From Anisus vortex (taxonomy: Eukaryota; Mollusca; Gastropoda; Planorbidae): a stretch of 64,000 bases of DNA. The notes beneath the pieces were generated by a model. The model worked only from the letters and a program-made list of their open reading frames with translations, was not told the origin of the DNA and did no database searches. The stretch lies in the NCBI GenBank assembly GCA_949126835.1, contig OX421500.1, forward strand, positions 19,381,167-19,445,166. Reading direction: 5' to 3'. This document shows positions 22,346-34,494 of the stretch, in pieces. The position numbers and the translations under genes are program-made. Position 1 is the stretch's first letter; every line of letters begins with the position of its first letter.

Positions 22346-22795
22346 TGGGGCAGTGTGGCCGAGCGGCAGCGCGTTCAACTAGCGTACCGCTGGTCCTGGG
22401 TTTCAATTTTGGTGAAAGTTATAATTTTCCCCCTTATTTGAGGGTGTCCCTGTGTCCCTGTCCCTGTGTCTACCCAGCTCTGATGGGTATCTGACAATCG
22501 TTTGGTTAAAGTATAGGCTAAGCATTGTGCTGGCCACACAATCACATAGTATGTACCTGTGTCTACCCAGCTCTGATGGGTATCTGACAATTGTTGGGTT
22601 AAAGTACAGGCTGAATATTGCGCTGGCCACACAATCACATTGTATGTACCTGTGTCCACCCAGCTCTGATGGGTATCTGACAATGGTTGGGTTAAAATAT
22701 AGGCTGAGCATTGTGCTGGCCACACATCCTTTAGTACGCCGCGTCCACAGAAACTGGTGAACGCTGCTTCACTGGCCCTATGATCAAAGGGTACT
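22346..22795 (+). mobile_element. tRNA-derived SINE with triplicated 93-bp body
   Basis: A box GTGGCCGAGCGGCAGCGCG and a B-box-like GGGTTTCAATTTT open the element. A 93-bp body unit beginning TCTACCCAGCTCTGATGGG occurs three times (22469, 22562, 22655), each ending near ATGTACCTGTG. The tail AACTGGTGAACGCTGCTTC matches the other SINE copies. The 157-aa frame on the minus strand and its neighbours are artefacts of this triplication. Confidence 0.8.
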
Positions 22796-23452
22796 TTATT
22801 ATTTTTTTTTATAAGTAAGTATAACAATGTTGCACTTTTTAAACTCACTTTGTCACAGTTACAATTTTTCTAAAAGATGAACTTTTCAGTGATTGATGAA
22901 AAGAAATAGTCTTATTTACATTTTTTACTCTCCAACATACCGTGAAAGATCAATTCCATTTTATGTTTTAGTACCCCATACTCTGGCTACATCAGGTGTG
23001 ATTAGTTGATGTTAACTGTCATCACTAATGAGTTGAGATCTGCTTGAACAAACAGCAAGAGATTTAAACAAAAATATTTGGAACAACTGTTGGATCTATT
23101 TCTTTTTTTTTTTCTTAGTTTCTTAGTTTCTTAGTTTCGTGATTTCATCAACATCGTCGAGATTTAACAAGATGTGTTTGTCTAACGTAACCTATTTTCT
23201 TATCGATAAAAATCTGCTTTAAATTGCTCAATGTTCAATTATATTTCTGAATGCTCAGATTAATTAAGTAATTTGAGACATTATTAAAAGCAAATATGAG
23301 CTATGAGCTAAATCTTTCAGAGTTATTTTGTCAATGTTTGCTTTACATAGTGTTATTACATCAGTAATATAGTAATGCAAACACACACAAAAATAAAACT
23401 TAAAAAAAAAGAACTTATAAAGCTTTTAATTGAATTACGATTTATCTAGCTG
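22796..23452. other. Intergenic DNA before gene C
   Basis: AT-rich. A short TTTCTTAG tandem run sits near 23110-23135. No exon recognised. Confidence 0.4.
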
Positions 23453-23460
23453 TATATAAA
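23453..23460 (+). promoter_or_regulatory. Candidate TATA box of vWA gene C
   Basis: TATATAAA followed by GAGGC. About 60 bp downstream a donor TTA-GTAAGT (23518) could end a noncoding exon spliced to the acceptor at 24746-24747, just before the ATG. The layout mirrors gene A. Confidence 0.45.
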
Positions 23461-23928
23461 GAGGCTTGTCGTTTGTAATTAAAAACAGCTTAGAACTGAA
23501 ACTGGATTTTTGGTTTTAGTAAGTTTTTTTAAAATATATACGTGATTAGCTTTTATTTCTTTTCTTTCAGGGTAAATGAAGAGTTTTAATTTTCAGCATG
23601 GATGTTGTATGATAATTTATAATCTAAATGAAGTCAAACGTATCAGATATAGAACTGAGATATTAGCGTGACATGACGGTGATCTTATATAATGTCGTAA
23701 TAATAGCTTATTATGTTGCTTTTACGTAGGTTTTGTCAGGTATCAATGCATCTGACACATAGAAATTCAAATACTTCATCCACACTACTAACTTTGACAT
23801 TTTATATAATATATCGTCAAGACTTCAGTCAGCCAGATTACAATAGCTGACGACCAATAAATTTTTTCTTGCATGATAAATTAAATTAAATTATCTTAAT
23901 GGACGTTCTAATTTACTTTAAAATACGT

Positions 23929-24420
23929 AATAATAATAATAATAATAATAACGGTGCTTACATAGCGCATATCCCGTTGGTGACAGTTCTATGCGCTGAC
24001 GATAGTTACAGAACACAGACAGACAACGAAATATGTAATAATACGCTAATTCTGCTAATTCAGCCGGCTCCTGAAGGTGTCACAGCTAGGGCTCTGGCGA
24101 AGCTGTAGTGGGAGGTGATTCCAAGCGGACGGTCCTGCGTAGGAAAATGAAAGTTCGCGGACACTAGCCGCAAAGTAAGCGCATCAGAAGCCGAACAAAG
24201 TGGGCGGGACTGGGAGTAGAGCTCCAGACAAGAGCGAAGGTAATCCGGGACACAGTTAATCAGGCACTTATAGCAGAGAGAAGCAGCTTATATGAGATCC
24301 GGTTGTTGATGGGTGAAGAGATCGGAGCAGAGGAGTGATATTATTTGACTTCTTCTTCTTGAGAACTAGTCGGGCTGCGCAGTTCTGGATACGTTGGAGT
24401 CCTTGAAGACAAAAAAAAAA
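23929..24420 (-). mobile_element. Unclassified interspersed repeat with (AAT)n end
   Basis: An (AAT)n run leads into about 470 bp of clearly less AT-rich sequence, unlike the surrounding DNA, and ends at a poly-A run. An (ATT)n 3' end of a minus-strand retroelement is the simplest reading. It lies in the probable 5' UTR intron of gene C. No domain recognised. Confidence 0.45.
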
Positions 24421-24759
24421 CCGTTGATATCTAAATCTTGAGTTATACCTGGGCTGTGTTGAGGGTTCACTGTGCCGAGTACCAAATAGAAGACAGATTT
24501 AGTAGTTTTTCTGTTCGACCTGAAGAACATATTGACAATAAATACTTTTAAGTCAGAATGCTTTCAAAAATATGTTCAACAGTGTCGTTTGAATCTATGC
24601 ACATTGAAATAATATTTATAACATTCGTATAATTGTTCAGTTCATTAATACTTGTGATTAAATTAAGAAAACTTTTTTTTTTATTTTCTGCTTATATTGT
24701 GGGATTTGTATGAAGGTAATGTTTTTTATGTTCTTTATTTTATTTAGGCTTATTTCAAA

Positions 24760-27700
24760 ATGCGGGTTTTGCATTGTTTTCTCTTGGCCCTTCTTGTGAC
24801 CCAATCAAGTGGATTTTTAAGTAAGTAGAGCTGCAGTTATTGTCAACGATTAAAACAACAATATTATAAGCTGTTGCTTCTCGCTGTAGTCCTTATGTTG
24901 TATGTATCATTGTTCTATGATTTTCGGTGTACTTATAATGGCCTATCAAATGTCAGAATTCCGTATTGTTAAGTATTGCTTTGAGAATATGAAAATGTAG
25001 CCCAACTAATTCCACCTTAGATATTGACATTTAATTTAGTTAGTTTTCAGCGTAACAACGTATAGAAAGCTATTTACTTACTCATTGAGCTTTTTATATA
25101 ATTTAGGCATAATTAGCAATGCTGTCAACAAAGTTGTGGACACGGCTGGTAAGATTCTAGGAGCTGCAGGTCATACTGCAGAAGACCTGGTGGAAACAGC
25201 GGCCAACACTGCAGGGAATGTCATAAAGACTGGAGTAAAGACTGCTGGTGAAGTGGTAGAAACGGCCGCACACACTGGAGTTGAAGTTTTCTGCGCAGTG
25301 GTCGGCATTCTTGTTCCTTGTCGAGAAGGTGAGTAGCTAAGTACAGTTTATAAATGACGCATTACTTTAAATCTTACTTTGAGTAACTGGCATAATTTAT
25401 AAAATTCCACCAAAGTCGTGTTATGAATCTTTTTGTGAACAGACAAGTCAACATTTTAATTTATACAAATTTCCAGAAATTATGAGAAATTAGTTTTTTC
25501 TACGGTTATATAGGCTAACATGAGACGCGGTAGCCTAGCGGTAGCCTAGCGGCAGCGAGTTCTATTTTTGTAGGACTGAAGGTCTTGGGTTCGAACCCTT
25601 TAGACTTTAGTTGGGGTCAAGTTAAGGAAGCTGGTCATTGTGCTGGCCACAAAATCCCCTAGTATGCCGTGGTCATGGAAACTGGTGAACGCTGCTTCGC
25701 CGGCCCTATAGATCAATTTATTCTGACGAGATATTTTTTACATGGTCTAAAATACCACAGTTCTGGTTGAAAAAAAAAGAGGGGTCATGCTTCCTTTTGG
25801 AAGTTATATGAAGATAATTGGTGTGAAACTTTCACAATTTGCTTTTCTAATAATTTTTTTATAGAACGCAAAGAATTTTTTACTAAAAGTTAATTTGAAA
25901 TAAATTCTGAGTGTCTTTCATTTCATATAAAACAATGAATTTATTTATATTACATAAGAGATCCTTTGTTTAAACATTATAAAGTCTTACTCGTCTAATG
26001 GCTAGTTTTTCAATGAATTTTTCACTAATGTTGAATTCTATCCATTATTAACTAATCCTTAACAAACAATGAAAATTTGTGTAACGAAAATCTTTTTTTT
26101 CTATATATGTTTTATATATGATGCAATTCTGAACTAGTTATAATTAGGTCGCTAACTAGGATTTGTATTCTTCCATTTCAGCTACAGGAGCAGCAGGAGC
26201 CTTGGGTAAATAAAGTAGAGTGTTAAATAGTTTTAATTGAATCACGACTTTAGCAATAGTAGATCATCGTTATGCGAGATTAACTTAGATTATGTAGGCC
26301 TATAATGTCTTAAATTTTGACAGATGTTAACAATGACGTTAGCACTTGAGCTACAAATAACAGTTTTTATAAAAGTATTTACAACAATCATTGCATGCAA
26401 TGTTGCCATGCCGCGTAATCAACCCACAGCAATGGCTGCAATCTAATACAAAACATAAAAAACAGTATTGATAATCAGTTTAAGAGAGAAAACATAACTT
26501 AAGCCTGTTGACAAAAATTAACAAATAAATAAAATGTAGAAAGTTTACACTGTTTCCATCTATTAAGAAAATAACTTCATTTTTCAAATATAGTTTTTGA
26601 CTCTCTAAACTCTATAGGCTTAGACCTAATTACTAATCCACCTTCCTCTCCATCTCTCTTGTAGCACCATTGCCCATCAGGTGCAAGGCACTAGCAGACA
26701 TTGTCTTCGTCGTGGACGCTTCTTCCAGCGTCGGCTCTACCAACTTCAAGAAGGTCTTGTCGCTGGTGGCCAACATGGTCGCCTCTTTCACCTTCGGAGC
26801 CGCCAACGTCCGATTCGGCCTGGTCGTTTATAGCAGCAATGCACAGATCTGGTTTAATCTAGATGAATACAGCACAATCTATGATGTCCAAAAGGTCCAC
26901 TTACCCTTCGCCTTCTATGCAAAGGCGTAGCTTAATATCGTGTTGTGAATACGACTTATAAGTTTAAAGTCCTTCCTTCTAGATTGAAGATTATCCACTA
27001 GGCCCTAAAGTTCTGCAAGTTGGTAGGGATTGGTCGGCGGCAGGGCTAGAACCCTGGCCGTTTTTTTTTACAGCGCGGTGAAATAACCGCAAAATTAGCC
27101 AGCCTCCACACATGGTGGACCTCCAATCAATAAACTACCGGTGTTGCAATTTATTTGAATAGTCGTAGGAAGTTGAATGCGTGCGATAAAAAAAAAATTA
27201 CACAAATTTTAATGTTCATAGCATTTTAACTAAACATTAAGTTAATATTATATTCACAAAAAAACAAACACGGAATCCAAGAGCAGTAAAGATGACAATG
27301 GCTTAAAAGGTACATCCCACAAAAAGCTGCAACTGGTGTAGACTTTTTTGTTACTTTAGAAAGTATTCTTGAATTACAATAATTCCAAAGTAGGCTAATT
27401 TCAATGCATCTTAGTGTATTGCCTAATAAACCTATAAACCATTAATTACCACAATGTTTAGTTAAGGTTGTTATTTTCTCATAGGTAATTACCGTTTTAT
27501 TAAATAAATAAACATATTAAAGTGTTTCTTGTTTTTTGCTTAGATCATTCTAGAAACGCCATATGATGGAGGTAATACTTACACGGACAAGGCGCTGAAC
27601 ATTATCAGCGACACCTACATGTTTGAAGGTCACGTGGGAGGGAGAGATAACGCCAAGGACATCGTGGTACTGATTACCGATGGACAATCAAACAATCCCA

Positions 27701-30700
27701 CAGCAAGCAAGTATCACTTTCTGACTAATTAGTGTCAGAAGAAAACATCGAAAACAATATTTAAAAACAGACTTTTGTTAAATATTGTATACATAATGAA
27801 TGCACTTATTAAATTTGAACAACCAAAGACGTCTGAACAAATTATTGTATTATAATTATCAAAGTTAAATAAATAATATGTAGATTAAAATGCATTAAGG
27901 GAAGTGTGGTAAATGATTTATGGAAACTGATATCCTACCAAAAAAAAAATACTACAGAGGCGGGCGTTGCAGTATGGTTTACAAGTCACCACAGTCAGGG
28001 TACAGGCTAAGGGAGTTAACCATTGTAGGAAACATTTGGCATTAACCATCACACTTACAGCTTCAGCGGCCAATAGATGTCAACAGTTGTAACAAGCTCA
28101 CATAATTGATACCTTGTGGACAATGCCAAAAGAGTAGGATTGATACTGGACCTTTCTATGTCTATAGTCAAGAGAATGGAATAGTCGACGCCCATCTATC
28201 GTATTCCAATCTAAAGTTTCTGCATAGGCAGTTTTTTTTTATAATGATTAAAGCTGATATATGAGGTTATGTAATTTATTATCTTATGCCTGCTTTATGT
28301 TAAACTGCATATATTATACTTCAGGTTTTAAAGTAAAAAGTTTGCCATTATAAACCATGAATTTACAATTCTTTACAAATATATATACGTCATTATATAA
28401 AAAAATTTACTCTTAGATAATAGTACATCAGCTAAAAGATTACTAATATATAAATCATCAACAGCTATCAATGCAGCCAAACGTCTGAAGGAAAGTGACG
28501 TGAGTATTTTCTCTGTGGGAGTCACGTCCAGTATTAAGGAATCGGAACTCCAAGCTGTGGCTAGTGGTGTTGAATATGTCTTTAAAGCCACAGACTTTGA
28601 TGCCTTGGCCGGCATCCTTGGAATGATAGTAGACAAAACGTGTGTTGGTAAATACATTAAATTGTGATCTTTCATCATTATCAATACCTTGACCGTTGTG
28701 GTCGTTGGGGGTGGGTGGGGGGGAGCGAATGTACACCTCAGCTGTCAACCTTCTTCACTTTTGCCTGTCTTGAGTGTTTGTCAATAGTTGTGTCAACTTC
28801 TGCCATGTCCAATACTTTACATTGTCGAACCAGTATCTCCACTGACGTCCTTCCCGACGTCCACCTTCTACAGTGCCTTGGAAGATTGCTATTGGCAGGT
28901 TATTATGCCGCAACACATGACCGAACCATGTCAATTTGCGCTGTTTGATTGTTACCACAATGTGTTGTTTAAAGCCTGCAATTGAGGATATTCTGTCCCA
29001 CACATACTCATTAGTCATGTCTTATTCGTAAGAGATTTGAAGTATTTATGCATTCGCGATCTTTAAGAACTACCAAGTAAGAATTGGTTTAAATAAATTG
29101 ATAAATAAAATTTGTCACTGTAATAGTTCAAACATCAGATCTGATCTAGTAAGTTAAACGAATGAGAAAATGAATTGATGCTTATGCTTACTGTGAGTTA
29201 AAAGTTAAAAGTACTAATTAGACCCACACAAGTTGTTCATATTGATGTTTTAATAAATAAATGGGACGTTGTATATGTTTTCAGCAAGCAGTGGAGTCAA
29301 GGAACAAATTCAAAGTAAGAAATGAGTGTTGCTTTTTACTTTTTCAAATAATAAATACATTATTACCTAAAATCAAATACATTTCAACTGTTATTCATGG
29401 TGTGAAATTATGTTTATTATCAATGTGACTGACGGTAGTGTGTAACATTGGAGAATATAGAATGTTTCAGTCTTATGTCTATTGGAAAGTATCAGCTTGA
29501 GAACTTTGGAAATATCTCTGATTGTTACAGTCGCAATTTAATAAATAACTTTTTTCTATTTGGGAAAAAAATTTGGTATTTAAACAAATGACAATGACAG
29601 ATATGCACGATTTTAAAGGCTGGAGATGTAGATGATACAGACACTTGTCTGTAACTGGAATTATTATACTTTTCCTTTCTTTATATTTTTGTGTTAAGGC
29701 AATTTTAAAAATATAAATTAAGTTTTTTTTTGTATGAATTGCTTGTAATTGTTTGTCTTTTTGTTTAGCTTCAGCTTCAATGTCGCGTAAGTCACGTTTT
29801 CTAAATCTATTTCAAAAGTTATTTACTTTTAAATTACCCACCAACTACCAACAGATACGTACAGAAGTCAGTCATTTAAACCTGTATTTATTTATTGAAT
29901 GTGTGTGTTTAACATAGTATTCTATATTCTAAGCACGTTTATATTTATAAAATCACATCTTCATATGTACACTTAGAAACGGAGAGGGTGGAATTTTTGT
30001 TATTAAATATCATTAATATTATTTAAGCTAAAGGAGAAAGGAAAAGATAACACCTTAGCCGATTATAGAAACTTAAAGTATTTTTTTTTAGATTTCTGAA
30101 TAAATTACCATTATTATGTAATACTCTATAAGTTTAATAAGGCTGAATTAATGCATGCATGATTTTAATGGATTTCAAATGTATTATTTTTGCAACTTAA
30201 CGTAGTCTATAATATATTTAAAAAAGACACGTGTATAGGCATGCATACATATATAATATTAAGCTATAAAGCCAATACAAACATCTAGATCTAATTGTCG
30301 TACTAATTTTGATTTTTTTTTTCAACAATTTTGACAGCTGCTGCGCCAGGTAAAACTCTTCATTTATTTAGAGCGGAGATCAAATAGTATAAACGTTCTG
30401 TGTAAATAAAGTGTGCAATTAAAAATTAAATCATCGATTTTCTTTATTATTTAGGCCTAAATCGTGATAATGGTTCACAGCACTGTTAACTTTTATTTAG
30501 TTTTTGAACAAATAAATATTTTGAGCTAAGATTGCAATTATTGCAATTAGCAAACTATAGTTTCTATTACGTCATTAAAAAACGTAAATCCTTTATAATA
30601 TATCTTTTCCTGCCTATTTATTTTCTATATTACATTAATCTCTAATGATAAACAAAATCAACAAGTGATTTTACACATATCCATGTATATATTCCATGTT

Positions 30701-32545
30701 ATTCCATTGAAGCCTGTAAGACAGTTGCTGACATCATCTTCGTTCTGGACTCATCTGGAAGCATTGGTCCAGTCAACTATAACAAGCTGCTTCAGTTTAC
30801 CGTAGATTTGACACAGAGTTTTAAGATCGGAACCTCGGACGTGCTGTTTGGTGGTGTGGTATTCAGCCACTCGGCCAAGAAGATGTTTGACTTAAGGGAT
30901 AACCCAACACAAGACGCTCTAAGGAAGGTACTCCCTATTTACGTTTTATTAACTTTAAAAAAAAATGAAGCAATTGAAAAGTAAAATTGGCAACGAATAA
31001 GTACGCCATCTTTTGTTGCTTTATAAGGTAATATGAATTTCATCTGTTTATGTTAACATTTGTCTAGTTTTTTATATGCTAGTACACTGGTTAAAAATAT
31101 TATCATTTCATGAACAATCTCAAAGAAGACTTACTTTGCGCTAGATCGAGTATAATAAACAGAGAAAAGTCGATTAGGAGCTTTTAACTCATGTCGAAGA
31201 CATATAAATAGTTCTTTCTAATAGAAAATTGTTAGCGTTGTTAAATAACGTGATTCGGGCTAAGGTGGCGGGACGAAAGCTGACGGGCAATTAGTATAAA
31301 GTAGAAATTCCATAATTAAAATTTAAAAGCAAATATCTAGTTACTATGTAGAAACGAAAATGCATCACACACAGTCAATACCTTGATAAAATATTTATCT
31401 CTCCTCACTATTCAGACATGACTATTGCTTGGCTTGTTTAATGGTTTCTTTGGTAATATTCATTGATGCACTCGTCTTCTAGAGATCATTTTTAACTTGA
31501 GCAAACATACTTCAAACGAGAGATCTTTGTTTAAAATAGTATAACGATATTTGTTTCTAAAAGCTTAGGTCTTGAGTCTTGATAGTTGGATACAAAGAAA
31601 ACAGTGTTGTATTGCTTAATGAAGAAATACGATTATATTATAATATCTCCTTTTGATCATGTCATTTATCTTAATACAGGCTCTGATGTCTACAGTTTAT
31701 ATGAACTCCACCACACACACTGACCTGGCCTTTGACCTTGTGTCCAATCAGACAATGTTATCCACTGCCTCTGGAGGTCGTAGCAACGCCCGAAAAATAC
31801 TCATTGTCGTGACAGACGGCTTGTCCAGTAGCCCTGAAAAGAGTGAGTTATGCACTTATATTAAACTTATCGTTACATACGCTCCATCTATACAGAAGAG
31901 GATTGCGTCCTACGCTTATCTGTGGTTTGAGTCTAACTTTTGCTTTTAATTAGTGTTTTAAATTATGTTAAGTTAAGAAGTTAAGTAAAGAAAGTTAACT
32001 TACATGCTATTGTTCTTGCTTATGAGATAATAAAGTGTTTTCGTACTAATTTTTATCTGAGCAACGTATTAAATTGTAAGTTATAATAATTTAATGATCT
32101 ATGTATTATTACTACTTTCCAATTAGCTCTTCTAGGTGTTTCTAGGTGTTTCTAGGTTAAGTAATTTGTCAGTTAGTAATAAACCTAGCAGCTTTTTTTT
32201 TCTGGATTTGTTCTAAATTTTGTTTATGTTTCCTTTAGTTGATGAATTCATAATCGTAGATATTTCTACTAGTCTAGCCTACCGAAAGCGTGATATTGTC
32301 GTTATATTTCTACACGTAAACAAATTAACTTTTCATATCGTGTTCGTGTCTGTTGTTCAGCCCAAGTCTCTGCCAATCGTCTCAAGTCACGTGGTATTGC
32401 CATAGTCAGTGTAGGCGTTGGCCAAGCGGAAGACTCAGAGCTCCAAAACATGGCTTCCACCACTGAGGACGTCTTCAAAATCGCTTCCTTTGATGCTCTG
32501 TCCCAGATAAAGCAACAAGTTGCACAAAGAGCTTGCACAAAGTGA
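24760..32545 (+). CDS. Secreted two-vWA-domain protein with helical repeat module (gene C)
   Basis: Twelve exons: 24760-24820, 25107-25328, 26182-26205, 26665-26894, 27544-27706, 28465-28647, 29285-29314, 29769-29786, 30338-30349, 30713-30927, 31680-31842, 32361-32545; sum 1506 nt (501 aa plus stop). Signal peptide about 1-17 (MRVLHCFLLALLV); residues 21-94 hold Ala/Thr/Val helical repeats ending VFCAVVGILVPC; vWA-1 (103-294); a 20-residue linker from three microexons; vWA-2 (315-501). MIDAS residues are intact in both (DASSS with GNTYTD and ITDGQS; DSSGS with TTHTD and VTDGLS). Cysteines flank each domain. Exon sizes 230/163/183 in vWA-1 and the 30-nt exon after it are identical to gene A, so this is a close paralogue. 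Intron 5 uses a GC donor. A role in extracellular adhesion or matrix is inferred from the family. Confidence 0.85.
25528..25722 (+). mobile_element. tRNA-derived SINE, family 1 (gene C intron 2)
   Basis: The A-box region GCGGTAGCCTAGCGG is partly duplicated. The B box is GGGTTCGAACCC, and the tail AACTGGTGAACGCTGCTTCG ends in GGCCCTATAGATCAA. The central body is shorter than in the copies at 18222 and 38215. Confidence 0.8.
27003..27120 (-). mobile_element. tRNA-derived SINE fragment, family 2 (reverse)
   Basis: The reverse complement carries GGAGGCTGGC, a GCGGTTA A-box block and GGGTTCTAGCCCTG, matching the plus-strand copy at 17031-17150. Lies in gene C intron 4, interrupted by a poly-A/T run. 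Confidence 0.65.
27707..28464 (+). other. GC-AG intron of gene C
   Basis: Exon 5 must end at 27706 to keep the 163-nt length and phase of the paralogous exons. The donor there is A-GCAAGT, the consensus of the minor GC-AG class. The nearest GT, at 27711, would give a 167-nt exon and a stop soon after in the next exon. Confidence 0.8.
28683..29020 (-). mobile_element. 5'-truncated LINE tail, family 1 (reverse)
   Basis: The minus strand reads KLTWFGHVLRHNNLPIA, then GTVEGGRREGRQW and YWFDNVK, the C-terminal tail of a non-LTR element and the same family as 13890-14245. Stops interrupt it near its end. Lies in gene C intron 6. Confidence 0.8.
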
Positions 32546-34197
32546 GACATTAAGATTTTTTCTAAGATTTTATTTGTTATAGATTAAAGCACAACGATTG
32601 CTTTAGTTATCTTTGCTGTACTCTTACTTTCTTATAACAAGCCATGATTCTCATGGAGATAGCGAAACATGTCGTAAGCCAACTAATCGTAGCTGTCCAT
32701 TTGGATACAAATCCCTGCCCAATACATAATAAAAAAAATATCATTGATCGATAGGTACTTCACGAGACAAACGACAAAAGGCTAAACAAACCTGAGTATC
32801 TACATCACTGTTGTTTAAGTGATTGTATACTGGCCACGCATCCAAACACCCTTTATGTTAGGGCTACATAATCCTGTAAACTTGTGTAAGGGTCATATTG
32901 ATCTGAAAGAAGAAAATTACTATTTCTTACAGGAAAAATAATCGAAAAGTCCATAATTTTATATTTTCCTTGTCATCAACATAGTTTAATAATTGAATAC
33001 TCGTTGACAATGTGTATTGGCTATATAACTAAGATATTGATTTCATAAATATTTAAATTTAAAGATCGAGTGCTGCCTACACGTCTTCCATTATTGTGTG
33101 ATCTTCCTCTATTGTGCTAGATATTTCTTAGGTGTCTATTGTTAGGAGACAGTACATAAACCCTATGGTTTAAACCACCCATTTACTAATCTTTCCTCTC
33201 GACATAACGTTCCTACTTAAAATATTCTCTGTATTAGGACGTGACTGCTTATTTAGCTTATGCATTAAGTTATTAACACAAATAACAAGGTTAAGGTAGT
33301 TGGAAACAACGATTCATTTACAAAACCGACTGTAACTGGATTATTCCTAGACAGTGTCTGCTATTGCAGCCAATAGATAGCTCATGTAAGCCCGCGATGG
33401 TTATCAATAATTATTCCGAGAACTTGGAATAATTAAATGCACGCTATCCAATGGTTAGAAGCAACGGGTGACTGTGACGTCATATTCCCGCGCTTAGATT
33501 TTGGCCGGGGAATGAATTAGTCTCGAGCCCAAGGTTTGCCGGAAGACGATAGCTAAACTTCTGACTATACAAGTCGCATTAATATTGTTTATTTGTATTC
33601 CATAAAAGCACACAGTTTTACTTGTTGAATAAAAGTTTCCACAAAATTTACAAGCCAAGAAGTTTTTCTTGAATTGAAAGTTGTTGTTTGAAGTTAATTT
33701 GGAATAAATACTAGATCGACCAACTTGAGAACTAGCTGCAAAACTATTTATCTATCGTCAGGTAGGCATAGGTTCCCGCTGGGCCCAAAATAAGAATCAT
33801 GCCTAGACAGACAGCCAAAAGCATTGAAGTGAGAGCTCCAATGTAACACTATTGTTGAATGAATGTGCAGAATTGTTCATAAAAGGTTATTCTGTGAGCT
33901 GGCGGGGTAGAGATTCACAAAAAAGAAATGTGTTTTAAACCCTTAATACAAAGTTTAATGGATAGAAATAGACTGTCATATCTAAATCTTCTGTTGTCTT
34001 CTTTTTCTTTCTATTCTTTTTGTGTGTTTAGGTTGGTGATAAAATTGACGACAATTTGTTTTGTGTGTGTGAGTGTGTTTAGTTTGGTAGAAAAATTGAC
34101 TACGATTTTTGTATGCCGCAAAAGTCAAGTATTATAAAAGTTAAAGACAAAAATGAAAGAAACATGACTGTTTTGAAAAACAAAATAATTTCATAAG
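32546..34197. other. Intergenic DNA with possible orphan promoter
   Basis: Gene C 3' UTR, then AT-rich DNA. At 33366-33493 two CCAAT motifs (near 33366 and 33448), a perfect TGACGTCA (33475-33482) and TTCCCGCGC (33485-33493) cluster together. A short open piece MPRQTAKSIE starts at 33799 between an acceptor-like TCGTCAG and a donor-like GAA-GTGAGA. No matching downstream exon was found. Confidence 0.35.
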
Positions 34198-34494
34198 TTT
34201 AATGTCAAAGTGTTTAATGTCAAAGTGTTTAATGTCAAAGTGTTTAATGTTAAAGTGTCCAATGTCAAAGTGTTTAATGTCAAAGTGTTTAATGTCAAAG
34301 TGTTTAATGTCAAAGTGTTTAATGTCAAAGTGTTTAATGTCAAAGTGTTTAATGTCAAAGTGTTTAATGTCAAAGTGTTTAATGTCAAAGTGTTTAATGT
34401 CAAAGTGTTTAATGTCAAAGTGTTTAATGTCAAAGTGTTTAATGTCAAAGTGTTTAATGTCAAAGTGTTTAATGTCAAAGTGTTTAATGTTAAA
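34198..34494. repeat. 15-bp minisatellite (about 20 copies)
   Basis: The unit TTTAATGTCAAAGTG is nearly invariant over about 20 copies, with substitutions only near the ends (AATGTTAAAGTGTCC near 34245, AATGTTAAAC at the end). Because the period is divisible by three, several frames stay open on both strands; these are not genes. Confidence 0.97.

Noticed and set aside
22375..22848. 157-aa minus-strand frame with three repeats
   Set aside because: It lies wholly in a SINE with a triplicated 93-bp body and reads against its orientation.
34198..34494. CRISPR-like array
   Set aside because: The repeats are contiguous with no unique spacers, in a eukaryotic genome.
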